A DNA stretch of 64,000 nucleotides from Eudromia elegans. Lineage: Eukaryota > Chordata > Aves > Tinamiformes > Tinamidae. How positions within the stretch are numbered: position 1 is the first letter of the stretch; each line of letters begins with the position of its first letter. Position numbers and translations under genes: made by a program. Under the pieces are notes generated by a model that saw only the letters and a program-made list of their open reading frames with translations, did no database searches and was not told the DNA's origin. The stretch is from positions 2,912,896 through 2,976,895 of the forward strand of contig PTEX01000060.1 of assembly GCA_003342815.1 (NCBI GenBank), in the 5' to 3' direction. Below are positions 25,741-36,701 of this stretch, in pieces.

Positions 25741-26431
25741 TTTCCAGCCCTGTGTGATACGCTCCCAGGGCCAAATGCTTTTCTGCAGTGCTATGGCTTA
25801 ATTATTCCTTGCTTGTAGTTGTGCATTTGTGCATAAATGGTGTCACCTTAGCTGACTAGCTGATTGGGAGCTCCTAGGATTTTTCTCATTACTGCCATTA
25901 GGCTCCGGGTCACAGGGTGAAGTTTGTGCCTTCCCTTCTCTTCCCTTAAGTGCTACTTTTGCCCGTCTCCAGTCCTAGGTCCTCACCAGGCCTCTTTCTT
26001 ACAAATCTTGAAGTAAAAGAAAGGTTGGACTAATAGAGAAGGTCTGATACAGGTTTGCTTTGCTTGCAGCCCTGTGTGTGCACTGTGAGCAGACGCTACC
26101 CCGTGATGAGGTCCATGTTGCTGCAAAGGCCTTGCTAAATTCACCACATGTGCTTGGAAAAACTACACTGAGCATTGGCAGTTTGTCCTTTCAGGGTCCA
26201 CCGTGCAGGACTGCATGTCCCAAATGTGTCCCAGTGTTCGGAGACGCTTTGGCCAGTCCCTCCGGACTCAAGGGTAAATCTAACGATGCAGCGCACAGCC
26301 AAGGGCTACATGAGGAGTAAGGGTTTGCTATTCCTACCTCCTCTTGCTATTCATTGTACAGAACAGGTAAAATGCCAGCTGGAAACCTGGGTTGTGCCAT
26401 TTGAGACCGAAGGGAAGGGTTTTATACTCAC

Positions 26432-26541
26432 ATCAGAGGCTCCCATGATTTAGGCTTAATGAAGATAGCGATGGGATAGAGTTGTGCAACTTGCAATCGT
26501 TTAATAGCGTTTCCTGACACGTCGAGTATACAGTGCTTGCC
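26432..26541 (-). CDS. DLG2: DLG2 GUK-domain exon ([10 protein letters not shown])
   Basis: The 110-nt exon follows acceptor GTCCAACAG. It reads [17 protein letters not shown], then [19 protein letters not shown], and ends with AT of a Met codon before donor GTGAGT. This is the central parallel beta strand (CILDV) and the strand PIAIFIKP of the GUK fold. [16 protein letters not shown] is DLG2-specific among paralogues. One residue is odd: the Trp (TGG codon, 26443-26445) in KSWEPLM. From memory DLG2 has Leu there, DLG1 Met and DLG4 Leu. A single T-to-G change of TTG would explain it. It may be real or a base error. Confidence 0.97.
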
Positions 26542-26891
26542 CTGTTGGACAGAGATGGGGATGTGTTTATTATTGCAGCGTTGGCTGAGGTTCAGCTGAA
26601 AGAAGGGAGGTAATTCTGCTGTGCAGGGCCCTGGAGCAGAGCCATCACTGAGACACCAGGGAGAGGGATCTGTGGGCACCCAATCCGCTTCTCTGCACTG
26701 CTTATTTTGCCTTGCTACTAACATTAAAGACTACATTGAAGACATAGGAGTAGCTTCTTTATTATTCTAGAAGTTTAATTATGAAGAACTTTCAGGGGGA
26801 CTCTGTTCCTCAGAAACAAGGAAAACTAAATCATAAAGATAATAGGCTGTCTATATTCTCATTAAATCAGTTAATATTTATGTCTAAGATT

Positions 26892-27035
26892 TCTGGTGTC
26901 ACCTGAGGCACGTCATTTAATCTCTCTGCGCTTCATTTTCTGCCTCTATGAAAGTGAGATAAGTTTACTTATCTGTCTTATAGAGGTGTCTGCAATTTTG
27001 CAATTATTAGTGTTCAAAAAGCACTTCCCACCACT
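26892..27035 (+). mobile_element. MIR/CORE-SINE relic, plus orientation
   Basis: The stretch GTCACCTGAGGCACGTCATT, then TAATCTCTCTGCGCTTCATT, then a stretch with CTTATCTGTCTTATAGAGGT and finally AAAAAGCACTT follows the order of the MIR core. That order is 'GACCTTGGGCAAGTCACTTAACCTCTCTG.GCCTCAGTTTCCTCATCTGTAAAAT' through the '3' end near AAAGCGCTT'. The tRNA-derived 5' part is missing or eroded. The call is from remembered consensus only. Confidence 0.65.
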
Positions 27036-27094
27036 GTCCTGGGAAAGCTTTACAAAAGCTACCTAAAAAAAATCTGGATATTGTGTCTGTTGTT

Positions 27095-27212
27095 GCTAGT
27101 TTCATTATATAGGCAGAGAAGCTGAGGAATACAGAGGTTAAATATCTCAGTCTGAGCCACAGAAGGAAACTTCAAGCAGAGCTGGGACTCGAGCTAAGTC
27201 CAAAGCCTGAGT
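27095..27212 (-). mobile_element. MIR/CORE-SINE relic, minus orientation
   Basis: The plus strand reads TATATAGGCAGAGAAGCTGA, then GGAATACAGAGGTTAAATAT, then GCAGAGCTGGGACTCGAGC. This follows the reverse-complemented MIR order ('ACAGATGAGGAAACTGAGGCACAGAGAGGTTAAGT' then 'GCAGAGC.GGGATTCGAACC'). It lies about 60 bp from the plus-oriented relic, so the two form an inverted pair. Confidence 0.65.
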
Positions 27213-27532
27213 TGGATGCTCAAAGTGGGGCAACCACTCAGAGCACCTCTGAACTCCTCTGAATTGACCCCAAAGAGAGATGGCAGTTTTGGGGCATACA
27301 TAAGGCACTGTGCCTACATTTGTGAACACATGGTGCTACATTTGGGTGCAGAAAGTGCCAAAAATGCTGTCATTCAAAGCCAGAGCCTCTACTTGTGGAG
27401 TCAATGCAAGGCTAGAAACACTAAGTTAAAACTGTGTGGATATTTTATGTCAACAGAAGCATCACGTCTGACTTGCACTGGGGCAGCAAAACAGATCGTG
27501 TCGCATGGACAATGAAAGGCACGTCAACCTAC

Positions 27533-27705
27533 CCGTTCTGCCACAAATCTCACAGACTGGACACTGGTTCCATATAAATTATCGTTGTACTGCCCGGCTT
27601 CTATAAATTTGTGCTCTTGGATATCCTTCTCCATTTGCTCTCTTGAAATGACAAAATGATAATCTCGCCCATCAACCTCATAGTCACGCTTTGGCCGTGT
27701 GGTGT
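27533..27705 (-). CDS. DLG2: DLG2 GUK-domain exon ([17 protein letters not shown])
   Basis: The 173-nt exon follows acceptor TTTCATGCAG. Its first AC completes a His codon (C|AC) and it then reads [17 protein letters not shown], then [17 protein letters not shown], then [19 protein letters not shown] and VAER, ending on a full codon before donor GTAGGT. This holds the remnant GMP-binding region of the GUK domain ([29 protein letters not shown]), which in MAGUKs binds phosphorylated partner peptides instead of GMP. VISREQ and VRFVAER identify DLG2. No change from the expected sequence was noticed. Confidence 0.98.
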
Positions 27706-28904
27706 CTGCATGAAACAAAAGAGAGAAAATCTGTAAAAGCATCCCATAAAAATGAAATCACTTAAACAAAATACTGCAATTAAGGCTCTTTCAAGCAGAT
27801 CATGAAGGTGTTTTACATCTGGGAGCAGGGGCCGCTTCCAGGAGGAATACACACAACAAATGCAAAAATCATTCCACGCTCTGATTCTAATCCTATTCTC
27901 CATTACAGTGAAGCAAATAAATGGCCATTCTGTCCACTCAATCCGGCCTTAATTGTAAAGTTGATTTTGGTGTGATCTCTAGCAGCTTTAAGCTGATGAC
28001 GCAGGAACCAGTTTAAAATAAAGTAAGATTGCAATGAGAGGCCAAAATAAACAGCAAACTAGTTTTAATGATCCAATCAATAAATAATCAGATAAATCTC
28101 GAGTCCAATACTACTTTGACATTATATAGCCTAAATTCTACATAAACCACAAATTATTCCATATTTTTATTGGCGGATACTATGCTGCTATATTGAAACA
28201 TTTTATTGGTCTTTCAGACTTTAATCTCATTTAAAAAGCTACAGAAATAGTGATCTGTGAGCTGACTTTGTTATTAGGAGGTCTCCTGTTCAGCAAAATG
28301 CTGCAGCTTTTAAGACTCTTGAATAGGAAAGATAACACCAAGCTATGTTTGATATCAGAGCATTGCTGACGAGTTGTGACATCCCAGCACTAAATGTCCA
28401 TCATTCCCACACCCAGGGAGCTCTCAGGAAAGAAAATATTGCAGTTTTTGACAGCAAAAGGGGTTCCTGGGTGAGCAGAGACACCCTGGAGCAGCAGCAC
28501 AACTGGCTCTGCATCTCGTCTGGACAGTCACCTACAGGAAAACAGGAAAAGGGGACTGGGGTCTTGGACAGCTGAGGGAGGTTTTGAAATGCACAAAAAT
28601 TCTTTCTTGATCTTCACAATTTTTTTTTTTTTTCTTCTGATCTTTTCTCTATTTCTGCCTAATGGAGAAGTCTGCTTTCCCGACTCAGTACCCTGATTTG
28701 GAATCCTCTCCTTGTTTCAGAAGAAAGAGGATTCCAATGAGACTGAAACCAGAGCCTCTGCAGAGGTCCTCCTTCTATCCAGTTCCAAAAATGGCTTTTG
28801 GGAAGCCCAGCTGCATAAGGGCAGTGCTCTCCCAGCAATTCTCATGATGGGTTTCACCAAGGGACCTAACTTGGCTGCAGTATGAAGAATAAATCAGTAC
28901 TTAC
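27706..28904 (-). other. DLG2: DLG2 intron (1.2 kb)
   Basis: Intron with donor GTAAGT and acceptor CATGCAG. It holds a 12-bp perfect inverted repeat at 28698-28737 and a T run near 28620. Nothing else was seen. Confidence 0.95.
28698..28737. repeat. Perfect inverted repeat, 12-bp arms
   Basis: TTGGAATCCTCT and AGAGGATTCCAA are separated by 16 bases. On the minus-strand transcript it lies about 170 nt downstream of the donor of the exon at 28905-29006, inside the intron. Confidence 0.85.
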
Positions 28905-29006
28905 GTGGTACACATGACCCAAACTTATCAGGGAATTCAGATATCAAATCATCATTGATCCGATCTTTCATAGGACCCAGAATGATAACCGGCCTGGTGT
29001 AGTTAA
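28905..29006 (-). CDS. DLG2: DLG2 GUK-domain exon (start of GUK, degenerate P-loop)
   Basis: The 102-nt exon follows acceptor TTGTTCAG. TT completes an Ile codon (A|TT) and it then reads [15 protein letters not shown], then [18 protein letters not shown], ending with the C of a His codon before donor [16 protein letters not shown] is the first strand and the place of the kinase P-loop. The GxxGxGK motif of true guanylate kinases is absent, as in all DLG proteins, so no ATP-dependent activity is expected. [15 protein letters not shown] is shared by the family. NYTRP fits DLG1/DLG2 rather than DLG4 (HYARP). Confidence 0.97.
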
Positions 29007-29766
29007 CTGAACAACAGAAAGAAAGGCATATTTTGATGGTGTTACTGGAAATAACAGTAAATTTTCCCAAAGATGCACTAACCAGAGTTAACTATATGCA
29101 TGAAGGTAAATCTCAGATGTATAGCTTTTACTGGAGAGTGATTTTTTTAGTGCCATGGATACAGAAATTGGAACTGAGACTGCTTATAATGCAAAGTCTA
29201 TGTCCGCTAGTCTATGCACATGTAGGCAAGGGATTACTTGGCAGCATATATATACATTAGTGTTCAAAAAAGGCTCCTATAGGCTCACAGATGGACTCTG
29301 TCATGATGCATGGAAAGGAGACAGGATCCATTTTTTCTTCCCAGTTATATGACAGCAACTAAATCAGGGGGGCTGTTTCATTTTCAGTTTGCACAGCTGT
29401 AGGTTCACCTATGCTGGCTGAGGCACATATCTAATGGAAAGGAAAATAAAAAACGCCTCTCAAGCAACAATGATTCAATATATCTAAAAAAAAAAACAAA
29501 CCCTGCAGCAGTGCTTTGTAGACTAATATATTTATTAATAAGGGCCATGAGAACACGTTGGGGAGAGTCCCGGCAGCATTAGGAAACGGGAGCTAGCGTG
29601 GGAGACCCTCACATACACTTCCCACATGTGCAATAGCCAAAGCAGCCCAGCAAAAAGGAGCCGCAGAGAATCTGGGGACAGCACGACAAGGCTTATGTCT
29701 CTTCTGGACCCAAAATGTCAAATGTCACATGTAAGCACTGGTGGCAGTGAAGCAGATGAGACTTAC
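29007..29766 (-). other. DLG2: DLG2 intron (760 bp)
   Basis: Intron with donor GTAAGT and acceptor TTGTTCAG. Nothing else was seen in it. Confidence 0.95.
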
Positions 29767-29817
29767 TTTCCTGCCTTGTGACAGGTTCATAAGAAAGGAT
29801 GCAGTCTTCCTGGCCTC
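29767..29817 (-). CDS. DLG2: DLG2 HOOK-to-GUK linker exon
   Basis: The short 51-nt exon follows acceptor CCCTTATCAG. GA completes an Arg codon and it then reads GQEDCILSYEPVTRQE, ending with the A of an Ile codon before donor GTAAGT. The phrase LSYEPVTRQEI leads into the GUK domain in DLG2. This exon accepts the A or C left by any of three upstream exons (CGA or AGA, both Arg). Cys in QEDCILSY (codon 29801-29803) is Leu in mammalian DLG2 as I recall, but the site varies between paralogues (Leu, Val, Ala), so the change is probably tolerated. Confidence 0.95.
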
Positions 29818-31435
29818 CTGATAAGGGAAGAAAGAGAAGAGATTGAAGCTGACAAGCAACAGTTCAAATACTATAATTTGATAAAGTGCTTCATATGGAG
29901 ACAGAGTAAGTTCAACTTTTCTTTCTGGCAATGCTCTCACCTGAACCATTCCAAAGTCCTTAATAAATATGAGGTTTTGAAACCTCTTTTTTTTTTCCCC
30001 CTTCTCCTTCCTCCCCTGTCATATATTTTGTTTCTCTGTGTTGAAATGAGGCTTTTTTTCCCCCTTATTGATACAGAATGGCTGCAGCAATGGCAATAAG
30101 GCTTCATTTTTTGATTTAATAGCAAGGATGTTTGCAAGGATATTGCAGAAATTGAAGAAGCAATTCTTGCCCGATTTTCAGGTCTTAATATGTCACTGCT
30201 GGGCAAATCCACAGGCTAAGTTAAACCACGTTTATTGTTAGAATAAACACACTGTCACTAATCATCCTCCTTGTGTGCATAAACCCCATGGTCTAGTTTA
30301 TTCATAGCCTGATATCTAGATATAAGCTTTCTGACCATCATCCCTGCCCTCACCAGGAACGTTATTTTCCCCATATTTTATCTATGTCGCTCCACTCCAT
30401 TCCTGCTAGACAGTGAGCGGTGTTGCCTCCGCAAGGCATTTAGGAAAACCAAAGAAGAGGAATTTGTCACAAGCAAGAAGTGGTATTATATGGAACATCA
30501 GGCAGGCCCAGGCTTACGGTCTGGATGCAGCATTGTGCTCTCCTCTATGCGAGAGCAAGAGGAGTTGGAGGGAGGATTCTTCAACTCGCTGCATGAAAAA
30601 TTCATGTGCACTTCTCTTTCTGGGTCACTGCTGTATACTAGATACCACATAAGGACTCTGGCAGGTTCTAAATATGATATGAGCAAAGAAACTACGAGTC
30701 TATTTTTACTTAGTTCAGTGGTTATCTCTGGGACGAGTCACACTTGGGATTTGGCTTAACAGGACAATTCTGATAGTCTAGAAGAAAGGGTGTCCTGAGG
30801 GGCAGCAGGGTTTTTACCAAACAGACAAGGTCACCTTCATTTCATGTGCTTGCTCCCACACAACTCCCTGCTCTGCTATTCCGCCTGGCTCCCACCACAC
30901 CAAAATATGAACGTGCAGGGGAAGGGTATTGCCTGCTGCCTTCTTGGGTAGCATTGACTACAAGGGGGACTCAGCTTCACCCTCAAGTAGCCTGACTGGT
31001 TAGCTGGTTGGTGACCTGGTCAGCTGAGCCACTCCCTAGGCACCACTAATGGTCTTCACAAGACTCCTAGTGAATGCAGGGGCAAATCAGATGCAGAGCT
31101 CACAGGCAGACATCAAAAATTTGGTTGTTTAGTCTTTAGCAGCATCCCACCACACGCATCTGATCTGTACATGGATGGTTTTTATAATTTATTATCAACC
31201 CCCATTAGAAATGTGTAAGAAAGCTTTTTCTCGTAAAAATACTGTAATTAAGGACTAAAGAACAAGCAAAGAAAAACACTTTGAGATGTTAGGAGAGAGG
31301 AAGAACAGTAAGGACCAACTCCAAATTAGCTATTGCTGAAGCAGCTAATGAGAAACACCACTTTTTAATGAAAGAAAGAGAGCAGACAATTCTGGGCAAG
31401 GCAAATAACATGTGAAGATTGTGGAAAATGGAAAA

Positions 31436-31439
<4 letters not shown>

Positions 31440-31468
<29 letters not shown>
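31440..31468. repeat. T29 homopolymer
   Basis: An uninterrupted run of 29 T. On the minus strand it is A29, but no AATAAA precedes it there, so a retroposed tail is not supported. Confidence 0.95.
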
Positions 31469-32757
31469 GGTAGATGTTCAATACTATAACCACTTGGTTA
31501 ACTTTGAATCTTTGCAACATTAAGAACCTACAGTTATTAATACCCTGGACTGGGTACATCAGATTTATATATATTTTTTTCTGGAAAGTCTTGGGTTGAT
31601 AAAAGAACATCCCATTCCCCTGGGAAAGAAACAATTCACTCTCCAGCCTGGCTGCAGATGCTCCTGCACTGCCGCCCTCGCCAGCCCTGGGGCAACGTGG
31701 CTTTGCTATTCAACAGCCTCCGAAAGTCGGTTTGGGGATGGGTGATTAAACCACTGTGTGCTACACGAGTGGAAAGGAGCCTGTTTGCAGGAATATAAGG
31801 TGTAAGCAAATGACTTTTGAAAATATGACAGCAGGTGCAAAGAAAAAGGGCAGAATCCAACACATAAAAAGATCACGAGTAATCTGAGAATACATTTGTG
31901 ATTGAAAAGTGGTCTATCAACATCTAAGTGGTCTAAGATGAATATAGTGTGTGGGCACTTCAATACTTTCCATACAAATCTGAATGTGCCTGAATAATAT
32001 AATAATACTTGGAAACACAGAGCAAATTTAAGTGTCTGGCCATGAGTGGACTAACATGGTAATAACGACTGCTTTAATGCCATTCTGAGGCTACATCTCT
32101 CATTGCCAGAATGACTTGTTGAGCAAGTACAGAGGGTTTTGGGTATTTTGGGTTCTAGCACTTTTTCCTATTTCTAACTTTTAGTCAAGTGTTGTCTCTT
32201 TAGGGAATCAGTGCAATCACAAACAATTATGCAATTAGGCTAAAAAGATGTGGCGATGGATGTGTGGTTTTGACGACAGCTGGAAAAACCTTAGCCGAGC
32301 TGTGTGTAAGAGTGTCACCAGGCAAATGCAATGGAGAGACTTAAAATTCATGGCCATTATGAAAATCATGGTTTTGAAAATAAGAACTGATGAGACCATA
32401 GCAAAAATATGTTCCCGCAGGAGTATTTTGAAAAAAGAAATTAGAACATTTGAAGCTCCATAGAGCTCAAAAGAAACACTTCCAATTTTTGTTTGATCAT
32501 GTAGTTCACGGCTAAGTCAAATATGGCTGCAAATATACTTGTGTCAACAAGAAAAACTTTCTGCTAGACTTTATATATTTGTCTCTAAACTTGATTTTAC
32601 TGCTGAGAGCAGGTGCAAATCAACTGACAGGGTCATAGTCTTCATATTATTATGGCTAGTGTGACGCAGTACCAGCTGCGTGTCAGCTCAGCCCCTTTTA
32701 GATCAGGCCAACATCTGTTTCTGGCTCCAAAGTACTTTTTTATTTTTTATAATATGC

Positions 32758-32830
32758 CAGATTCTGCTGTCAAATGTATTTGTGGTTCCCTTGAAGTTAA
32801 TGGAGTTGAAGGTTATGTCCTGGAAGAAAG
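32758..32830. repeat. Possible ancient palindromic repeat relic
   Basis: AGATTCTGCTGTCAAATG followed by TCCCTTGAAGTTAATGGAGT resembles the 'TGAAGTCAATGGAG' core of the amniote repeat type seen at 15718 and 19438. It is weak and eroded. Confidence 0.35.
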
Positions 32831-35800
32831 AAAATTAACTGCTGGGATTTGGAGTGGCCCCATCTCTCCTTCCTGAAGACAAGGACAGCGTAGGTGTTCA
32901 CCACTGAACAACAGCCCCGAGCTCCTATACAACCAACATGGGCAGCTTCAGGACGACACTCATCAGGACTATTTTAGATGTTGCCTCAAGGATGAAAAAA
33001 AAGGTTCTCTAAAAATGTCTCTCACTCTAAAGAGAACTGAGTGTAAGAAACCCGAGAAGGTCATTCCTCTACTTTAGGGATCTACATTGGCCAAAGGAAT
33101 CTTGAGTTTTGGTCTCAGGTCTTCCTCTCTTTACAAACCCAGTGATGAGAGTGCTGGCCGAAGAAATCGGGGGAACATTGTCTGGAACAGCTTTATTGCT
33201 GAGAGTTCTTCAAAATTTTTCTGTTGAGACCACATAAGGGGATTTTCAATTAAATCAATATTTTGAAATGAAATGCATCTAGCTTCTATGGATCTTTATT
33301 TTTTAACCCCCAAACACAAGCAATGGAACACTTCAGCCAAACACTGAAATGTTTTAGCCTATTTTTCTAAATAAATATGAATACATCACATTTTTTTCCC
33401 CACAAAAATCCTAATCTTAATCAATTTGAAACTCCTTCTGTTAATCAGTGTTCAGTGCAGAGCCTGGACAGCTCTCAGAAACCTTCTTTGCCACTTTCTG
33501 TAGTTGCACCCGATTTGGAATGGTTCTAGGGATGATTATAGGTAACAGAGATTTCAACATTAGATGCTTTCACCTGACTGCCCATCAAGAGAAGCAAGAG
33601 TTAGAAAAAAAGGTGCTAAAGCAATAGCCAGAGACCACGAGAAAAAACGCAGAACTGCATTCCAACGGGTCTGTTTTTTATAGAGGCAAAGAGGGCAGGA
33701 GAACACAGCACCTGCTAATCATCTCCCTTTCTCACCCAAAGGTGTTTCTTTGTGCTGGCTAACGTGTGAATTGCTGATTTCTCACAATTCAGAGAGCAGT
33801 AGAGCAGAAACCCCTTTTTCTTTCTGCTCATCTGCTTGGGAAAGAGGAAAGAAAAGGAGGCGCTGAAAAGAAGTCACAATCCCATGCAGAAACTGTGAGG
33901 TCTCCAGCAGCTTGCTATTTGCTCCCCATGAATTTCACCTTACTCTTTTCTCCTCTTAGTATGTCCTATTTCACCAGCGACAGAGCTATGGCCTGATGAA
34001 ATCGCAAGTCCATCTCTCTCATCTCCACACCCTCATAATTTGTTAACTGCTTTCTTCGACCATCCTCCTCTTGCTTTCCTCCATTTGCCAATTCTTCTCT
34101 GCTCGTAATTCTTCTGGAGGACATTTGCTGAAAGAAGCTGTGTGACAGGCCACACTGCTGACACAAGGTAGTGTGGAGGTCCAGAGAGTAGCTAATGGCA
34201 CTCAGGTGGGCCGTAGGTCCCCACGAGAGGCATGGTCATATCCCATGGCCCCTTCTGCAACAGGCATGCTAACGTGGCCATCTGAAAGAGTCACGTACAA
34301 AATCTGATGACCAGAGCTGCTGTTTACCCAAGGTCATGCCTCCATATGTCTTGGCAGCACAAACCAATGAATCATTAGCAAACTAAACTGGACTCTTTGG
34401 GCTCAGTCTCTTAGACTAGAGAGACACTTGGCCTAATGTGGCATTGGCTTCCTCTGCTGCTAAGTGCCTTGGCTCTCCCCTGGGCACAGGAAGAAGCGCT
34501 ACCACCATCTGTTCCACCAGACAGCAGTGGTTGGACCCAGCAGCTACGTAGGCAGCCCCAGCCAGTACAATGTAGATGGTACTGGGTGAGATAGGAGCTT
34601 GCTCAGATAGAAACTGCCCTTGGAAGAGCATCCCTGACTTGGGAAGCTACTTCCACAACTAACTATCCCCACACCAACCACCCTGCAACTACCTTTCTTG
34701 TACCTCAAAACTTGCACTTTGCAGTTTTTTTGGAACTAGCTTTTGTGGGTCTGCCCCAAAAGGTTGAGGTACAACCAAAAGCCCTGGATATATATGCTCT
34801 GTTCCCTCATGGGCCTCATGCTCACTCTGAAATAAGCACACCTGGAGGAGATCTGTTTGTGATCATAAAATCAGCCCGGGGAAAAAGTGTCTTATATTTG
34901 AAATATAAAATTATTTCCCACCCAGTAGGGGACACAGATAAAATTAAAAAGGTTCCGAATCAGACCTCAGCAGTTCAAATGTGCCTACAATTTTCTTGTG
35001 ACTCTGGCAATTGCTTTCCAAGGAAACCTTTGCGACACATGAGAATAAAAACTAATTTACCATTTCAGAATTGCATATAAGTAGCTGTTTTGCTGAAAAA
35101 AACAGTGTTTATTAACAGAGCTCAACTGCTACGTACTCTATGTGAGTCTAGGAAGTATGAGGTACAATACCAATGATTACCTGAATGTAGGCAGGTACTT
35201 AGCACAAGTGCTGAGTGACTGGTGGGAAATTTGATTTGCTAAGCAAATGGCTTGACACAATTAAACAACTGGGTGATTTGATAAGCAATCTACCTTTTTA
35301 AATACCTCTTCTTACATTTCAGTAACTTTAATGCCTTAGTCTTCGCTTTTCAACACTTCCATAATAAAACACAGTGATTTATGTCTTTTTCTTTAAGCAT
35401 TATTAACCTTTATTAATAAGATTGCAACCTGTCACTACAAGATTGCACAGATTCTGTAATTCTAATCAGGCCAGGTTGCAAGGTTGAGACCTTTATCTGT
35501 AGAGAATCAGTTACATTCACTGGCATTCCCACGGGATTTCTATCTTACCTTTTTTTGGAAGACTTCAGTATACACTTAGGAACCCTGCTGTACCCCCCCA
35601 GCCCCCCAAATGAATGGCTCAGCAGAGCTTTTGGGGCTATTTGTTAGCTGCTCAAACAGACAAGCAGAAACGCAAGTGAAAATCGTGGCCTTGTAGAAAG
35701 GATGTCTTTTTTTTTTGACTGCAGCTTTGAGTACTTTTTTCCCTAAAAAGGGCATCAATAAATTGTTCTTGCTGAGATAAACTTCCTGTCACTAAACCAA

Positions 35801-36085
35801 ATAATCTGGATTTGTACTAGGCAACACACAGAGCCAAGGCTGGTTTTACATCCCAGAACACTTCCCAACTAATGGCTTTCCTCCCTGTTCCTCCCCATTC
35901 CCAGGTTGACTTTGTCTTTTATTGCTTTGCACTCAAAATATGGTTGTAAATTGAAATTCCAAGCCATTTGCTCCAACCGTCTTTTTAACATTAACAAAAG
36001 AATAGCCATAAGAGAAATCAAATAAAAGAAACAAACAGAGCAAGCAATGCAAAGTAAAAGGACACTAACGAAAGCAGTAACTTAC

Positions 36086-36127
36086 TGTAGCTACTTTCAC
36101 TATCGCTGGCATTAGAAGAAACATGTT
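36086..36127 (-). CDS. DLG2: DLG2 42-nt cassette exon in the HOOK region
   Basis: A 42-nt exon between acceptor TGTTCTTGCAG and donor GTAAGT. AA completes a codon (CAA Gln after the 40030 exon, AAA Lys after the 39062 exon). It then reads HVSSNASDSESSY and ends with A of the next Arg codon. The length is a multiple of three and the phase is 1 to 1, so it can be included or skipped without harming the frame. The peptide matches the Ser-rich insert known from DLG1 and DLG2 splice forms. The SDSESS stretch is an acidic Ser cluster of the casein kinase 2 type, so regulated phosphorylation is plausible (inference). Confidence 0.92.
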
Positions 36128-36667
36128 CTGCAAGAACAGTACAGCAAATTAAGAACATAACCAAGCACCACAAAGCAGCAGGAACTTAAAAGAACTGCTA
36201 GGCATGCAAAGGTAGTTGTGCAGAGAGGAAATAAAACCTGTGCTGTGGCATCACCTGAAAATCTTCAATGACTTTTACACAGTTAAAATGAAAGCTTTTT
36301 CTCCTGAGGCATTCCACAAAGGGAATATACGTGCTAGTCAGTAATATGTATTATGTCAAGGTCATTCCTAGTTCTCAATGAAATATCTAGTGATATCTCA
36401 GACAATTTAATTTCAGAATACGGTGTGGTCAGCTTGCACCTCACTGGACTTTTGACTAATTTCATGAAACCTGAGTGCCTGGCCATGTTATTCTGCACTT
36501 TGAATAGGGTGCATCTTTAATGCATTGGAACTGTATCTGCTTAAAGAGTTCTTATTTTTGCTACTGTGACTAAGTGCTGTTCACTATCTCAGAAGGTTAA
36601 GAAATTAATATGAAAATGATTTTGGTAGCAAATATTGTAACTGTATCTATTTTAACCCATCTGGAAA

Positions 36668-36701
36668 AATAAAAAGCCAATGACAAAAAAAAAAAAAAAA
36701 A
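36668..36701 (+). other. AATAAA followed by A17, candidate retroposed or antisense 3' end
   Basis: AATAAA at 36668-36673 is followed 11 bases later by 17 A (36685-36701). This is the spacing of a mature mRNA 3' end, but on the strand opposite to DLG2. It could be the tail of an old processed retrocopy, a genomically encoded A tract, or chance. I recognise no parent gene in the 400 bases upstream and could not find a target-site duplication. Confidence 0.35.

Larger units (their letters stand above)
21096..26431 (-). other. DLG2: DLG2 intron (5.3 kb)
   Basis: Intron with donor GTGAGT and acceptor TTTCTAG. It contains the A-rich tract at 21431-21476, the 10-bp perfect hairpin at 22268-22292 and the diverged CR1 relic around 25600-25740, listed separately. 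Otherwise I see nothing in it. Confidence 0.95.
26542..27532 (-). other. DLG2: DLG2 intron (991 bp)
   Basis: Intron with donor GTAGGT and acceptor CAACAG. It contains two SINE relics in opposite orientation, listed separately. Confidence 0.95.
29818..36085 (-). other. DLG2: DLG2 intron (6.3 kb)
   Basis: Intron with donor GTAAGT and acceptor TTATCAG. It contains a 29-T run (31440-31468) and a possible old repeat relic near 32758-32830. No coding exon could be supported in it. Confidence 0.95.
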
